The notes below the pieces were generated by a model. It made no database searches. It saw only the letters and a list, made by a program, of their open reading frames with translations, and was not told the origin of the DNA. From positions 1 through 38,728 of the forward strand of contig JAZNGG010000028.1 in the NCBI GenBank assembly GCA_045576355.1: a stretch of DNA of 38,728 nt, given 5' to 3'. The DNA comes from Liminaster sp045576355. Its GTDB lineage: Bacteria > Bacteroidota > Bacteroidia > Bacteroidales > UBA3663. The stretch's first letter is position 1, and each line of letters starts with the position of its first letter. The translations under genes and the position numbers were made by a program. Below are positions 25,080-32,754 of this stretch, piece after piece.

Positions 25080-25838
25080 ATGAAAGAGGCGATGATTTTT
25101 GCCGCTGGTTTAGGGACGCGACTCCGTCCTTTGACAAATCACACCCCTAAGGCCCTTGTTGAAGTGGCAGGTAGTCCCATGCTTCAACATCTCATATTAA
25201 AACTAAAATACTTTGGATATGAGCACATTGTTATAAATATCCATCATTTTGGAGAACAAGTGCTTTCTTTCTTAAAAGCGCATAATCACTTCGGCATACA
25301 CATCGATATCTCAGATGAGCGTAATCAGCTATTAGACACCGGAGGTGGACTCAAAAAGGCTGCTCCGTTATTTTGTAGTGAATCTCCCATCCTTGTTCAC
25401 AACGTGGATATTATTAGCGATTTGGACTTCTCCTTACTCGATAGGGTCGCTACGGCTTCAGATGCTCTTTTGGTGGTCAATCAGCGTAATACCTCTCGAT
25501 ATCTATTATTTGATCACGACCACCGACTCTCCGGATGGACCAACGTTTCTACAAATGAGATAAAAACCTATCGTGATGACTTTGATGCCTCAGTGTGTGA
25601 AGCCTATGCTTTTGCCGGTATTCACCTCATTTCACCTTCTGTATTCCCTTTGATGCAGAGCTATCCCTGTGCTTTTTCGATCATTGATTTCTACCTTAAA
25701 ATTGCCGTTAATCGCCGAATTACTGCTTTTACTGCACCTCAGACTATGCGTTGGGTCGATGCCGGTAAACCTCAATCTTTAACTTTAGCTGCGCAAATTT
25801 TAAAAGACAACAATTGTAGTGTTGCATTGTGCAATTAA
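25080..25838 (+). CDS. MurU-like sugar-1-phosphate nucleotidyltransferase
   Basis: A 252-residue GT-A fold nucleotidyltransferase. The signature FAAGLGTRLRPLTNHTPKAL (residues 7-26) binds the nucleotide, with further motifs LLDTGGGL near 85 and HNVDIISD near 105 (metal-binding Asp). The length and the RWVDAGKPQSL end fit the short, N-terminal-only enzymes such as MurNAc-1-phosphate uridylyltransferase MurU, rather than GlmU or RmlA. It lies 106 bp after the kinase-RapZ fusion, which would supply the sugar 1-phosphate. Mannose-1-phosphate or another hexose-1-phosphate cannot be excluded. Confidence 0.85.
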   Translation: MKEAMIFAAGLGTRLRPLTNHTPKALVEVAGSPMLQHLILKLKYFGYEHIVINIHHFGEQVLSFLKAHNHFGIHIDISDERNQLLDTGGGLKKAAPLFCSESPILVHNVDIISDLDFSLLDRVATASDALLVVNQRNTSRYLLFDHDHRLSGWTNVSTNEIKTYRDDFDASVCEAYAFAGIHLISPSVFPLMQSYPCAFSIIDFYLKIAVNRRITAFTAPQTMRWVDAGKPQSLTLAAQILKDNNCSVALCN

Positions 25839-25943
25839 TGTTGTGGCACAGTATTTAGTTATATTATTGACACAAGAATGACTTTAAAAAGGGGTGTACA
25901 ACCGATTGTTGTTTGTGACAATAAAAAAAAATTATTAGAAACG

Positions 25944-25974
25944 TTTGAGCATTATTAAAATTATAGTAAATTTG
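25944..25974 (+). promoter_or_regulatory. Promoter of ppdK
   Basis: TTTG (25944-25947), 19 bp, TAAATTTG (25967-25974) is a perfect Bacteroidetes promoter. The core TAGTAAATTTGCG is identical to that of gapA. Expected start about 25981. A 29-codon open frame begins at 25987 and ends inside the ppdK start region. Confidence 0.8.
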
Positions 25975-26062
25975 CGCTCGCAAACGATGAAAAACGCAAT
26001 TCAACATTATTTTGTATGTTTTATACATTACATAATTCATTTTTTTAATAACACCCATAATT

Positions 26063-28792
26063 ATGGAATTGACTAAAAAAAGAGTCTATACTTTCGGAAA
26101 TGGAAAAGCCGAAGGTAAAGCAGACATGAGAAATCTCTTAGGTGGCAAAGGTGCTAACCTTGCTGAGATGAATTTGATCGGAGTTCCGGTTCCTCCCGGT
26201 TTTACCATCACCACCGACGTTTGTACTGAGTACTATCAGTTAGGAAAGGATAAAGTCGTAGAGTTGCTTCAAGAAGAAGTATTGAGTGCTGTGCAGCATA
26301 TTGAGACATTGATGAATAGCAAATTTGGCGATGTTGCCAATCCGCTTCTCGTCAGTGTACGTTCAGGTGCACGTGCTTCCATGCCCGGTATGATGGATAC
26401 GATCTTAAATCTCGGTCTCAACGATGAGGTGGTAGAGGGTTTGGCACGTAAGACAGGTAACGAGCGTTTTGCTTGGGATTCATATCGTCGTTTTGTACAG
26501 ATGTATGGTGACGTAGTATTAGGCATGAAGCCGGTAAACAAGACTGATATTGATCCTTTCGAAGCCATCATTGAGAAGGTAAAAGAGGAGCACAATGTTG
26601 TTCTTGACAAGGACCTTTCTGTAGAAGCTTTAAAGCAACTTGTAGCTGAATTTAAAGCAGCCGTTTTAGCTCAGACTGGTAAAGAATTCCCAACCTCTGC
26701 ATATGAGCAGTTGTGGGGTGCTATTTGTGCTGTATTCAACTCATGGATGAATGAACGTGCCATTCTCTATAGGAAGATGGAAGGTATCCCGGCAGAGTGG
26801 GGTACAGCTGTCAGTGTACAAGCTATGGTTTTCGGTAACATGGGCAATACATCTGCTACCGGTGTTTGCTTCTCTCGTGATGCTGCTACCGGAGAGAATC
26901 TTTTTAATGGAGAGTGGTTGATCAATGCACAAGGTGAAGACGTTGTTGCAGGTATCCGTACTCCACAACAGATTACCAAGATTGGATCTCAGCGTTGGGC
27001 AGAACGCGCTAATATCTCTGAGGAGGAACGTGTAGCCAACTATCCATCTATGGAGGAAGCTATGCCGGAGATTTATGCCGAGTTGGATGCTCTCCAAACA
27101 AAATTGGAGAATCACTATAAAGACATGCAAGACATGGAGTTCACCGTACAGGAAGGTAAACTTTGGTTCCTCCAGACTCGTAATGGTAAGCGTACAGGTA
27201 CAGCTATGGTTAAGATTGCTATGGATTTACTCCATGAAGGCATGATTGACGAAAAAACAGCCATTCTTCGTTGCGAACCTAACAAGTTAGACGAACTTCT
27301 CCACCCTGTATTTGATGCTAAAGCTATTAAGTCTGCCAAAGTACTCACCACTGGTCTTCCTGCATCTCCGGGTGCCGCTTGTGGCCAAATCGTCTTTAGT
27401 GCTGATGATGCCACCGAGTGGAACAAAAACGGTAAGAAGATTATTATGGTCCGCTTAGAGACTTCTCCTGAAGACCTCGCTGGTATGGCTGCAGCAGAGG
27501 GAATTTTGACTGCTCGCGGAGGTATGACTTCTCATGCTGCTGTTGTTGCTCGTGGTATGGGTAAATGTTGTGTGTCTGGAGCCGGTTCGTTAAAAGTAGA
27601 TTATGTCAATAAGACCGTTGAAATTGAGGGTGTTGTTCTTCATGAAGGTGACTATATTTCATTAAATGGTTCTACCGGACAAGTTTATGCAGGAGAGATT
27701 GAGACTCGCGCAGCAGAGATTTCAGGTGATTTTGCAGAATTGATGGATCTTTGTGCCAAATATACTAAACTCGTAGTTCGTACTAATGCTGACACTCCGC
27801 ACGATGCCGAAGTTGCTCGTCAGTTTGGTGCTGTAGGCATTGGACTTTGTCGCACCGAACACATGTTCTTTGAGGCTGAAAAGATCGTTGCTATGCGTGA
27901 GATGATTTTGGCACAAGACGAACAGGGTCGTAAAAATGCACTCTCTAAGCTCTTACCTTACCAACAACGAGATTTCTATGGTATCTTAAAAGCTATGGAT
28001 GGTTGTCCTGTTAATGTTCGTCTCCTTGACCCGCCGCTTCATGAATTCGTTCCTCATGATTTAAAAGGTCAGCAAGAGATGGCCGAGACTATGGGTGTAA
28101 GTTTAGAGTACATTCAGGCTCGAGTAGAGAGTCTAAGCGAGCAAAATCCGATGTTAGGTCATCGTGGTTGCCGCCTTGGTAACACTTATCCGGAGATCAC
28201 AGAGATGCAAACGCGTGCTATCCTCGGAGCTGCCATACAACTTCGCAAAGAGGGTTATAATCCACAGCCGGAGATTATGGTTCCACTCATTGGTATCCTA
28301 TATGAGTTTGAACAACAAGAGGCTGTTATACGCGAAACTGCAGCTAAGTTGTTTGAGGAGGAAGGAGTTGAGCCATTTGACTTCAAAGTGGGTACAATGA
28401 TTGAGATTCCGCGTGCAGCCCTCACTGCTCATCGCATTGCGACTAAAGCTGAATATTTCTCATTTGGTACCAACGATTTGACTCAGATGACCTTCGGTTA
28501 TTCTCGTGATGACATTGCTTCTTTCTTGCCGGTATATTTGGAAAAGAAGATTTTGAAAGTTGATCCTTTCCGAGTTCTTGACCAAAATGGCGTTGGACAA
28601 CTCGTACAGATGGCTGTTGAGAAAGGTCGCTCTGTGCGTCCCGACTTGAAGTGTGGTATCTGTGGCGAACATGGTGGCGAACCCTCATCTGTTAAGTTCT
28701 GTCATCGTGTCGGTTTGAACTATGTAAGCTGTTCTCCATTCCGTGTGCCGATCGCACGTCTCGCTGCTGCCCAGGCTGCTGTAGAGGAATAA
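26063..28792 (+). CDS. ppdK: Pyruvate, phosphate dikinase
   Basis: PPDK interconverts pyruvate, ATP and phosphate with phosphoenolpyruvate, AMP and pyrophosphate, giving anaerobes a reversible last step of glycolysis. The 909-residue length fits. The ATP-grasp domain starts with LLGGKGANLAEM and PPGFTITTDVC; the swivelling phosphohistidine domain has GGMTSHAAVVARGMGK with catalytic His491; the C-terminal TIM barrel has GLCRTEHMFF, GTMIEIPRAAL, SFGTNDLTQMTFG and the catalytic Cys867 in CGICGEHGG. Codon choice is uniform, like gapA. Monocistronic, with a consensus promoter and a strong terminator. Confidence 0.98.
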   Translation: MELTKKRVYTFGNGKAEGKADMRNLLGGKGANLAEMNLIGVPVPPGFTITTDVCTEYYQLGKDKVVELLQEEVLSAVQHIETLMNSKFGDVANPLLVSVRSGARASMPGMMDTILNLGLNDEVVEGLARKTGNERFAWDSYRRFVQMYGDVVLGMKPVNKTDIDPFEAIIEKVKEEHNVVLDKDLSVEALKQLVAEFKAAVLAQTGKEFPTSAYEQLWGAICAVFNSWMNERAILYRKMEGIPAEWGTAVSVQAMVFGNMGNTSATGVCFSRDAATGENLFNGEWLINAQGEDVVAGIRTPQQITKIGSQRWAERANISEEERVANYPSMEEAMPEIYAELDALQTKLENHYKDMQDMEFTVQEGKLWFLQTRNGKRTGTAMVKIAMDLLHEGMIDEKTAILRCEPNKLDELLHPVFDAKAIKSAKVLTTGLPASPGAACGQIVFSADDATEWNKNGKKIIMVRLETSPEDLAGMAAAEGILTARGGMTSHAAVVARGMGKCCVSGAGSLKVDYVNKTVEIEGVVLHEGDYISLNGSTGQVYAGEIETRAAEISGDFAELMDLCAKYTKLVVRTNADTPHDAEVARQFGAVGIGLCRTEHMFFEAEKIVAMREMILAQDEQGRKNALSKLLPYQQRDFYGILKAMDGCPVNVRLLDPPLHEFVPHDLKGQQEMAETMGVSLEYIQARVESLSEQNPMLGHRGCRLGNTYPEITEMQTRAILGAAIQLRKEGYNPQPEIMVPLIGILYEFEQQEAVIRETAAKLFEEEGVEPFDFKVGTMIEIPRAALTAHRIATKAEYFSFGTNDLTQMTFGYSRDDIASFLPVYLEKKILKVDPFRVLDQNGVGQLVQMAVEKGRSVRPDLKCGICGEHGGEPSSVKFCHRVGLNYVSCSPFRVPIARLAAAQAAVEE

Positions 28793-29165
28793 AGTAAACT
28801 CTTATATCTTTTCAAGAGGGATCTATCTGCTTAGGGTAGGTCCTTTTTTTGTACTTTAAAATGAGGTATATGACGTTATTTGTGAAAAAATTATTGTGTA
28901 TGACATTTAATGAATAATATTGGGGGACTATATTTTCTATGACAAAGTTCTTCTATATTCTACCATCTTTATAAACATGTCATTATTTTCTAGTTTCCCT
29001 TTATAAGCGTGTACGAAGACATTTGCGCAAGTGTGATGAGACCTTTGTGCAAAAAAATAATAAAAGTTTTACTGGACAATAATAACTATTTAGTTAAAGA
29101 GAAAAATACAGAAAAAGAATTTAGAGTAAAAGAAAAAAATCTTAAATAGCTATTCCTTTCTTTCC
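28793..29165. other. AT-rich gene-free region between ppdK and the DUF4435 gene
   Basis: This 373-bp region holds the ppdK terminator and then AT-rich sequence. A 12-bp imperfect inverted repeat (AATAACTATTTA at 29081-29092 and TAAATAGCTATT at 29143-29154) lies just beyond the DUF4435 stop and may end that transcript. TTGCGCAA near 29022 is a small palindrome. I see no gene, no target-site duplication and no att site that would mark an island boundary. Confidence 0.5.
28819..28850 (+). terminator. Rho-independent terminator of ppdK
   Basis: GGATCTATC pairs with GGTAGGTCC (9 bp, two G-U) around a 7-nt loop, followed directly by seven T residues. Confidence 0.9.
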
Positions 29166-30125
29166 TTATTGAATTTCAAATATGGAGTGTATGTCTTGTT
29201 CAATGTGTCGGATCTCGTCATAAGCATCGAAGCAGAGATGAGATGTGAGATACTGTTCGAAACTCTTTTGTCCTTTGCGTGGAGTTACGGAAGCAAGGTG
29301 TTGTCGGTGTCGATGTTCGCTGACTACTTTTCGTCCGATCATGACGAGGCAGTCGTAGAGTTGATGGCCGCGGATAAAGAGGTAGGCATTGTTTCTCGTG
29401 ACGCCTAAAGTAGAACAACGTGCTTCAAACCATGTGTAGTCGTGGTCAGGGTAACGGCGACGGAAGTGGGTAAGAAGTTTTTGCGTTCTTAGGCTCAGCG
29501 TCTCGATGAGTTTCGCTCCATGATCAGCTATGGAACGTGCACCAACAGTGAGGGTGAGAAGACGATGGAAGACGTGCTTGGGAAAGGCATCGTCACCCAC
29601 TGCGCTACTGAGGTATAGTTGCCAAACAAGGAGGGGATATACGGTTTGTGAGTATCGTGTGAGGAATTTTTCAAAATCAAAGAGGTCGGTCACCGGTACT
29701 GCGCTTTCACAGGCAAGCTGTAAGGCGCGATTGGCGTTAGGGGCGTAGCAGAAGTGATTTTCAAAGGAGTAGGTGTAGGTCTGTAGTATGTAGTTATGTG
29801 AGACAATGTAGGGTTCTTGGGTGAGGTAGCGATAGTCTGAGTCGATGGCGATGAGAAATTGACGATCAAGGAAGAGACGATAGTGGAGGCACTGGGTACA
29901 GCCGTATGTCATGTTGCCATTGGGATTGCGCGAACCATATATAAAGCGAAAGCGTGCTTTGGGATGGGCATGTTTAAGGATTTTGCCCCAAAAGATTTCG
30001 TCATTTTTGTTTTCGAGGTGGATGCATGCTGTGGCACCATAAAGTTTGAGTTCGGCTTTATAGCGCTTGACAGCGAGTGCATAGAATCTGTCTCTCTCGA
30101 TGACGTTTTTTTCCGGGGGGATCAT
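29166..30125 (-). CDS. DUF4435 TOPRIM-like protein, AriB-like (PARIS candidate)
   Basis: A 319-residue protein with the DUF4435 layout. An acidic TOPRIM-like first motif is in IHLENKNDEIFWGKIL (Glu38, Asp42), a DxD motif in LIAIDSDYRYL (Asp95, Asp97), and the family motif YSFENHF has Glu122. Between these is a CxxC (Cys76, Cys79). In PARIS systems AriB is the DUF4435 toxin nuclease released from the ATPase AriA when a phage anti-restriction protein is sensed; AriB of E. coli cuts host tRNA. Here it follows the ATPase gene on the same strand after 93 bp, the PARIS order. The base composition looks more G/C-rich than the flanks. Defence is inferred from family and pairing, not shown. Confidence 0.75.
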   Translation of the reverse strand: MIPPEKNVIERDRFYALAVKRYKAELKLYGATACIHLENKNDEIFWGKILKHAHPKARFRFIYGSRNPNGNMTYGCTQCLHYRLFLDRQFLIAIDSDYRYLTQEPYIVSHNYILQTYTYSFENHFCYAPNANRALQLACESAVPVTDLFDFEKFLTRYSQTVYPLLVWQLYLSSAVGDDAFPKHVFHRLLTLTVGARSIADHGAKLIETLSLRTQKLLTHFRRRYPDHDYTWFEARCSTLGVTRNNAYLFIRGHQLYDCLVMIGRKVVSEHRHRQHLASVTPRKGQKSFEQYLTSHLCFDAYDEIRHIEQDIHSIFEIQ

Positions 30126-30218
30126 GGTACTGCTGGCTAGTTGGTTGAGGGGGTTAGCTGTTTAGAAGTTGAAGGGTTTAGTGAATAATGTGTTTTACTA
30201 ATCCCTAACTAAATTTAA

Positions 30219-31055
30219 CTAAGTTACAATGAGGTCTGAAATAAAGACGAGTTTGTCCTCCCATCCATCGGCAAAGATGTTGGGGGAGTGGGTTGTCATG
30301 ATGATTTGGCAGTTTGGGTTTAATTCTTGCATGAGTGTGACTAGGCGATCTTGCCACTCGATGTGTAATGAAATCTCCGGTTCATCGAGTAGAAGGACGG
30401 TCGGGCGGTCCTCCATCAGAAAGAGGGTGAAGAGGAGCAGGAGTATTTGTTTTTCTCCGCTAGATAGACGTTCGGTGGGGATAACCAAGGGGCCTTTTCG
30501 GAAGACAATTTTATTGCGATGGTCTATGGTAATTTCCTTTCCGGTTTGCTCGAAGAGCATATTGATGAGTCGGAAAAATTTATCGATTCGCTCTTGAATC
30601 TTGATCGCCTGATTGAGGTCACTGAGCATTTTGAGCCGATAGTCGGAGAATGAGAAGACTCTCTCGGAGCGCTGATAGAGCACCTCATCAAGGGTCAAGC
30701 CGAGTTGCGAAAGTGAACTCTTTTTAGATGCCGGCACGTCAAACGTATTTACATAGTAAAAACATGCGCTATTTTCGTAGCCCCCAAAAGGAGGAGTGTG
30801 GATGACATTTTTGCCATCAAAATACATCTCGCCCCGAGTTGTTTTGATTTTAATTTTGGCTTTAAGCTGCTTGATAAATTTTTCGTCTTTCATTAATACA
30901 GACTTTATCAGATTGAGCAACGTTGATTTTCCAAAGCCATTTTGTCCGACAACAATATTTATCTGTGGGTCGATCTGTTTCCAGGAGATGGCTGTGTCTC
31001 CCCAGATGGATTGGATGTCTATTTCCTGAATATATAAAGGTGAAGTCTGTGACAT
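30219..31055 (-). CDS. Compact ABC-type ATPase, AriA-like (PARIS candidate)
   Basis: A 278-residue soluble ATPase with a complete ABC/SMC-like site: Walker A GQNGFGKST (37-45), signature LSSGE (197-201), Walker B LLLDEPE (221-227) and His switch TTHSPNIF (His256). Only about 145 residues separate Walker A from the signature, so there is no long coiled coil, and the protein is clearly shorter than the AriA proteins I recall (over 400 residues). There is no membrane segment. With the DUF4435 gene next to it, the best reading is the sensor/scaffold ATPase of a PARIS-like pair. Alternatives are a stand-alone AAA_15/AAA_21 repair or OLD-related ATPase. It lies 166 bp after the permease stop. Confidence 0.8.
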   Translation of the reverse strand: MSQTSPLYIQEIDIQSIWGDTAISWKQIDPQINIVVGQNGFGKSTLLNLIKSVLMKDEKFIKQLKAKIKIKTTRGEMYFDGKNVIHTPPFGGYENSACFYYVNTFDVPASKKSSLSQLGLTLDEVLYQRSERVFSFSDYRLKMLSDLNQAIKIQERIDKFFRLINMLFEQTGKEITIDHRNKIVFRKGPLVIPTERLSSGEKQILLLLFTLFLMEDRPTVLLLDEPEISLHIEWQDRLVTLMQELNPNCQIIMTTHSPNIFADGWEDKLVFISDLIVT

Positions 31056-31124
31056 AGGTAATATTGGGTATTTAGTGTTTATATCTGATTTTAATGTAGT
31101 GCGGCATTAAGGCTTTATCTCGAT

Positions 31125-31132
31125 TGCAAATA
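31125..31132 (-). promoter_or_regulatory. Possible promoter box for the ATPase-DUF4435 pair
   Basis: TATATTTG on the minus strand fits the TAnnTTTG box about 70 nt before the ATPase start. No TTTG lies at the usual spacing, so expression may be weak or regulated. The pair probably has its own transcript rather than depending on the permease gene. Confidence 0.4.
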
Positions 31133-31221
31133 TAACGCTCTTATAAATAAGTTGTGCGAGTTTTGAGGATTATTTTTTTGATAGTACGAGATATTCTGCT
31201 TTTCTGTGTGGGAAGATGAAT

Positions 31222-32586
31222 TTAATCATTCGACTGATTATCATCAAACATCATTTTAGGGTATTTCCACATTATCCAGGAGAGGAAGATGCCTGGAAGC
31301 GTAGCGATGCAGGTGATGATGAAGTAATGGTAATATCCGAATTCAAGTTGTAATTTTCCTGAAAAGAAAGATGGGATGTTCATTCCGATAGCCATAAGTG
31401 CTGTAATGATAGCATAGTGTGCTGTTGCATATCGACCTTTAGCAGCCTGGAGCATATAAACCGTATAGGCCGTCAATCCAAATCCGTAGCCGAATTGTTC
31501 TATTGCGACACATGATCCGATGATCCAAAGATTGGAGGGGAGCGAGTGTGCCATCCATACATAGAGCAGATCAGGAACGTTGAGCATGAGGGCCATTGGG
31601 ATGATACTCTTACGCAAAGAGTATCGTGCGATGTAGAAACCTCCGAAGATACCCCCAATGATGAGAGCTAAAACACCTATTGTACCATGTATAAAGCCTA
31701 ACTGTACATTACTGAGTGCGATTCCTCCATTGAGGGTTGAGTCTTTGAGGAAGAGAATGGAGACCTTGGATAATAGAGATTCTCCTAATCGGAAGAGTAG
31801 CAGGAAAGAAAACATAATGATAAGTGTCCTTCCTTTGGCTAAGAAAGATTTTATAGTTTTGACAAATTCTTCAATTATATGCTTAGATTGTTTTCGTTCA
31901 TTATGCTTTCTTGTCGGTTGTTTTAGATCAAGGTTTTCTGCGTTTTTATTATGAGGTAAAACCCTCTTGAGCGTAATGCTTAGGATAAAAAATAGTAGTG
32001 CAATAACGACGAAGGTGTTAGACCAAGCAAATATAGGGACTTCGCTCGGTAGTGAGGCAAGAGAAGAATGCGTTGAGGCTACAGGATATAGATCTTCAAA
32101 AATGCCGGCGAGAGCGAGCAGAAAACCGGAAGCAAAAATTGTGGCGAGTCGATAAGCTGTGTTTCGGACACCTACGAAAAACGATTGCCCATCAGAGGGG
32201 AGAGTTTGCATGTAGTATCCATCGCAAGCGATGTCGTAGGTGGCGCTTGAGAAGGCGATGAGGGTGAGGAGCAAAATAACGCTCGTCAGACTCCACGACC
32301 ATTGTAAGATAATTGCAAGGAGAATAAATGCTGCTGCCATTACTATTTGGAGTATCCACATCCACCATCGTTTGCTCTTATAAATTTCCACCACAGGACT
32401 CCATAGTGCTTTGATAGCCCAAGCCATGGAGATAGCTGAGATAATCTTTGTCGCTTGGTCGTTACTTACCGACATATCTGCCAGAAAGACGATGCCTAGG
32501 CTGTTTATAATGGCATAAGGTAGTCCTTCAGCGATATAGCTACTGATTACCCAGGGCCAATGGGTGGCATATAAGTTATTGTTCAT
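31222..32586 (-). CDS. AmpG-like major facilitator permease
   Basis: A twelve-helix MFS transporter of about 454 residues. The WPWVISSYIAEGLPYAIIN opening and the SSATYDIACDGYYMQTL segment (helices 4-5) are typical of AmpG-type muropeptide/sugar permeases. It may import anhydro-muropeptides or related sugars for wall recycling (inference). The open frame extends upstream to 32736, but I choose the Met at 32586: a promoter for this gene sits at 32631-32662, so the longer start would lie before the transcript begins, and the long N-terminus would overlap the promoter of the divergent TPR gene. The conserved family start also falls just after this Met. Confidence 0.85.
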   Translation of the reverse strand: MNNNLYATHWPWVISSYIAEGLPYAIINSLGIVFLADMSVSNDQATKIISAISMAWAIKALWSPVVEIYKSKRWWMWILQIVMAAAFILLAIILQWSWSLTSVILLLTLIAFSSATYDIACDGYYMQTLPSDGQSFFVGVRNTAYRLATIFASGFLLALAGIFEDLYPVASTHSSLASLPSEVPIFAWSNTFVVIALLFFILSITLKRVLPHNKNAENLDLKQPTRKHNERKQSKHIIEEFVKTIKSFLAKGRTLIIMFSFLLLFRLGESLLSKVSILFLKDSTLNGGIALSNVQLGFIHGTIGVLALIIGGIFGGFYIARYSLRKSIIPMALMLNVPDLLYVWMAHSLPSNLWIIGSCVAIEQFGYGFGLTAYTVYMLQAAKGRYATAHYAIITALMAIGMNIPSFFSGKLQLEFGYYHYFIITCIATLPGIFLSWIMWKYPKMMFDDNQSND

Positions 32587-32630
32587 TGCGAAAAGTATGT
32601 TTATTGGAATAAAAATGTTAACTACTTGGG

Positions 32631-32662
32631 CGAAGATAGCGTAAAAATAAAAGAAATACAAA
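32631..32662 (-). promoter_or_regulatory. Promoter of the AmpG-like permease
   Basis: On the minus strand TTTG (32662-32659), 20 bp, TATCTTCG (32638-32631). One mismatch to the consensus. Start predicted near 32624, giving a 38-nt leader to the Met at 32586. Confidence 0.6.
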
Positions 32663-32699
32663 AAAATAATCTTAATCCACTTCTCCCTAAGGGATAAAT

Positions 32700-32731
32700 T
32701 TTGTTTATTTACTACAGTTGGTTTATATTTG
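32700..32731 (+). promoter_or_regulatory. Promoter of the 735-residue TPR protein
   Basis: TTTG (32700-32703), 20 bp, TATATTTG (32724-32731) is a perfect consensus, ending 23 nt before the ATG. The leader is expected to be only about 17 nt. Confidence 0.75.
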
Positions 32732-32754
32732 CACAATAATCAATAAGAAATTAC

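Noticed and set aside
25864..26058. 64-codon minus-strand frame before ppdK
   Set aside because: It covers the ppdK promoter and leader and reads AT-rich DNA; no start signal is seen.
26741..27130. 129-codon minus-strand frame inside ppdK
   Set aside because: It lies wholly within ppdK and has no recognisable domain or promoter.
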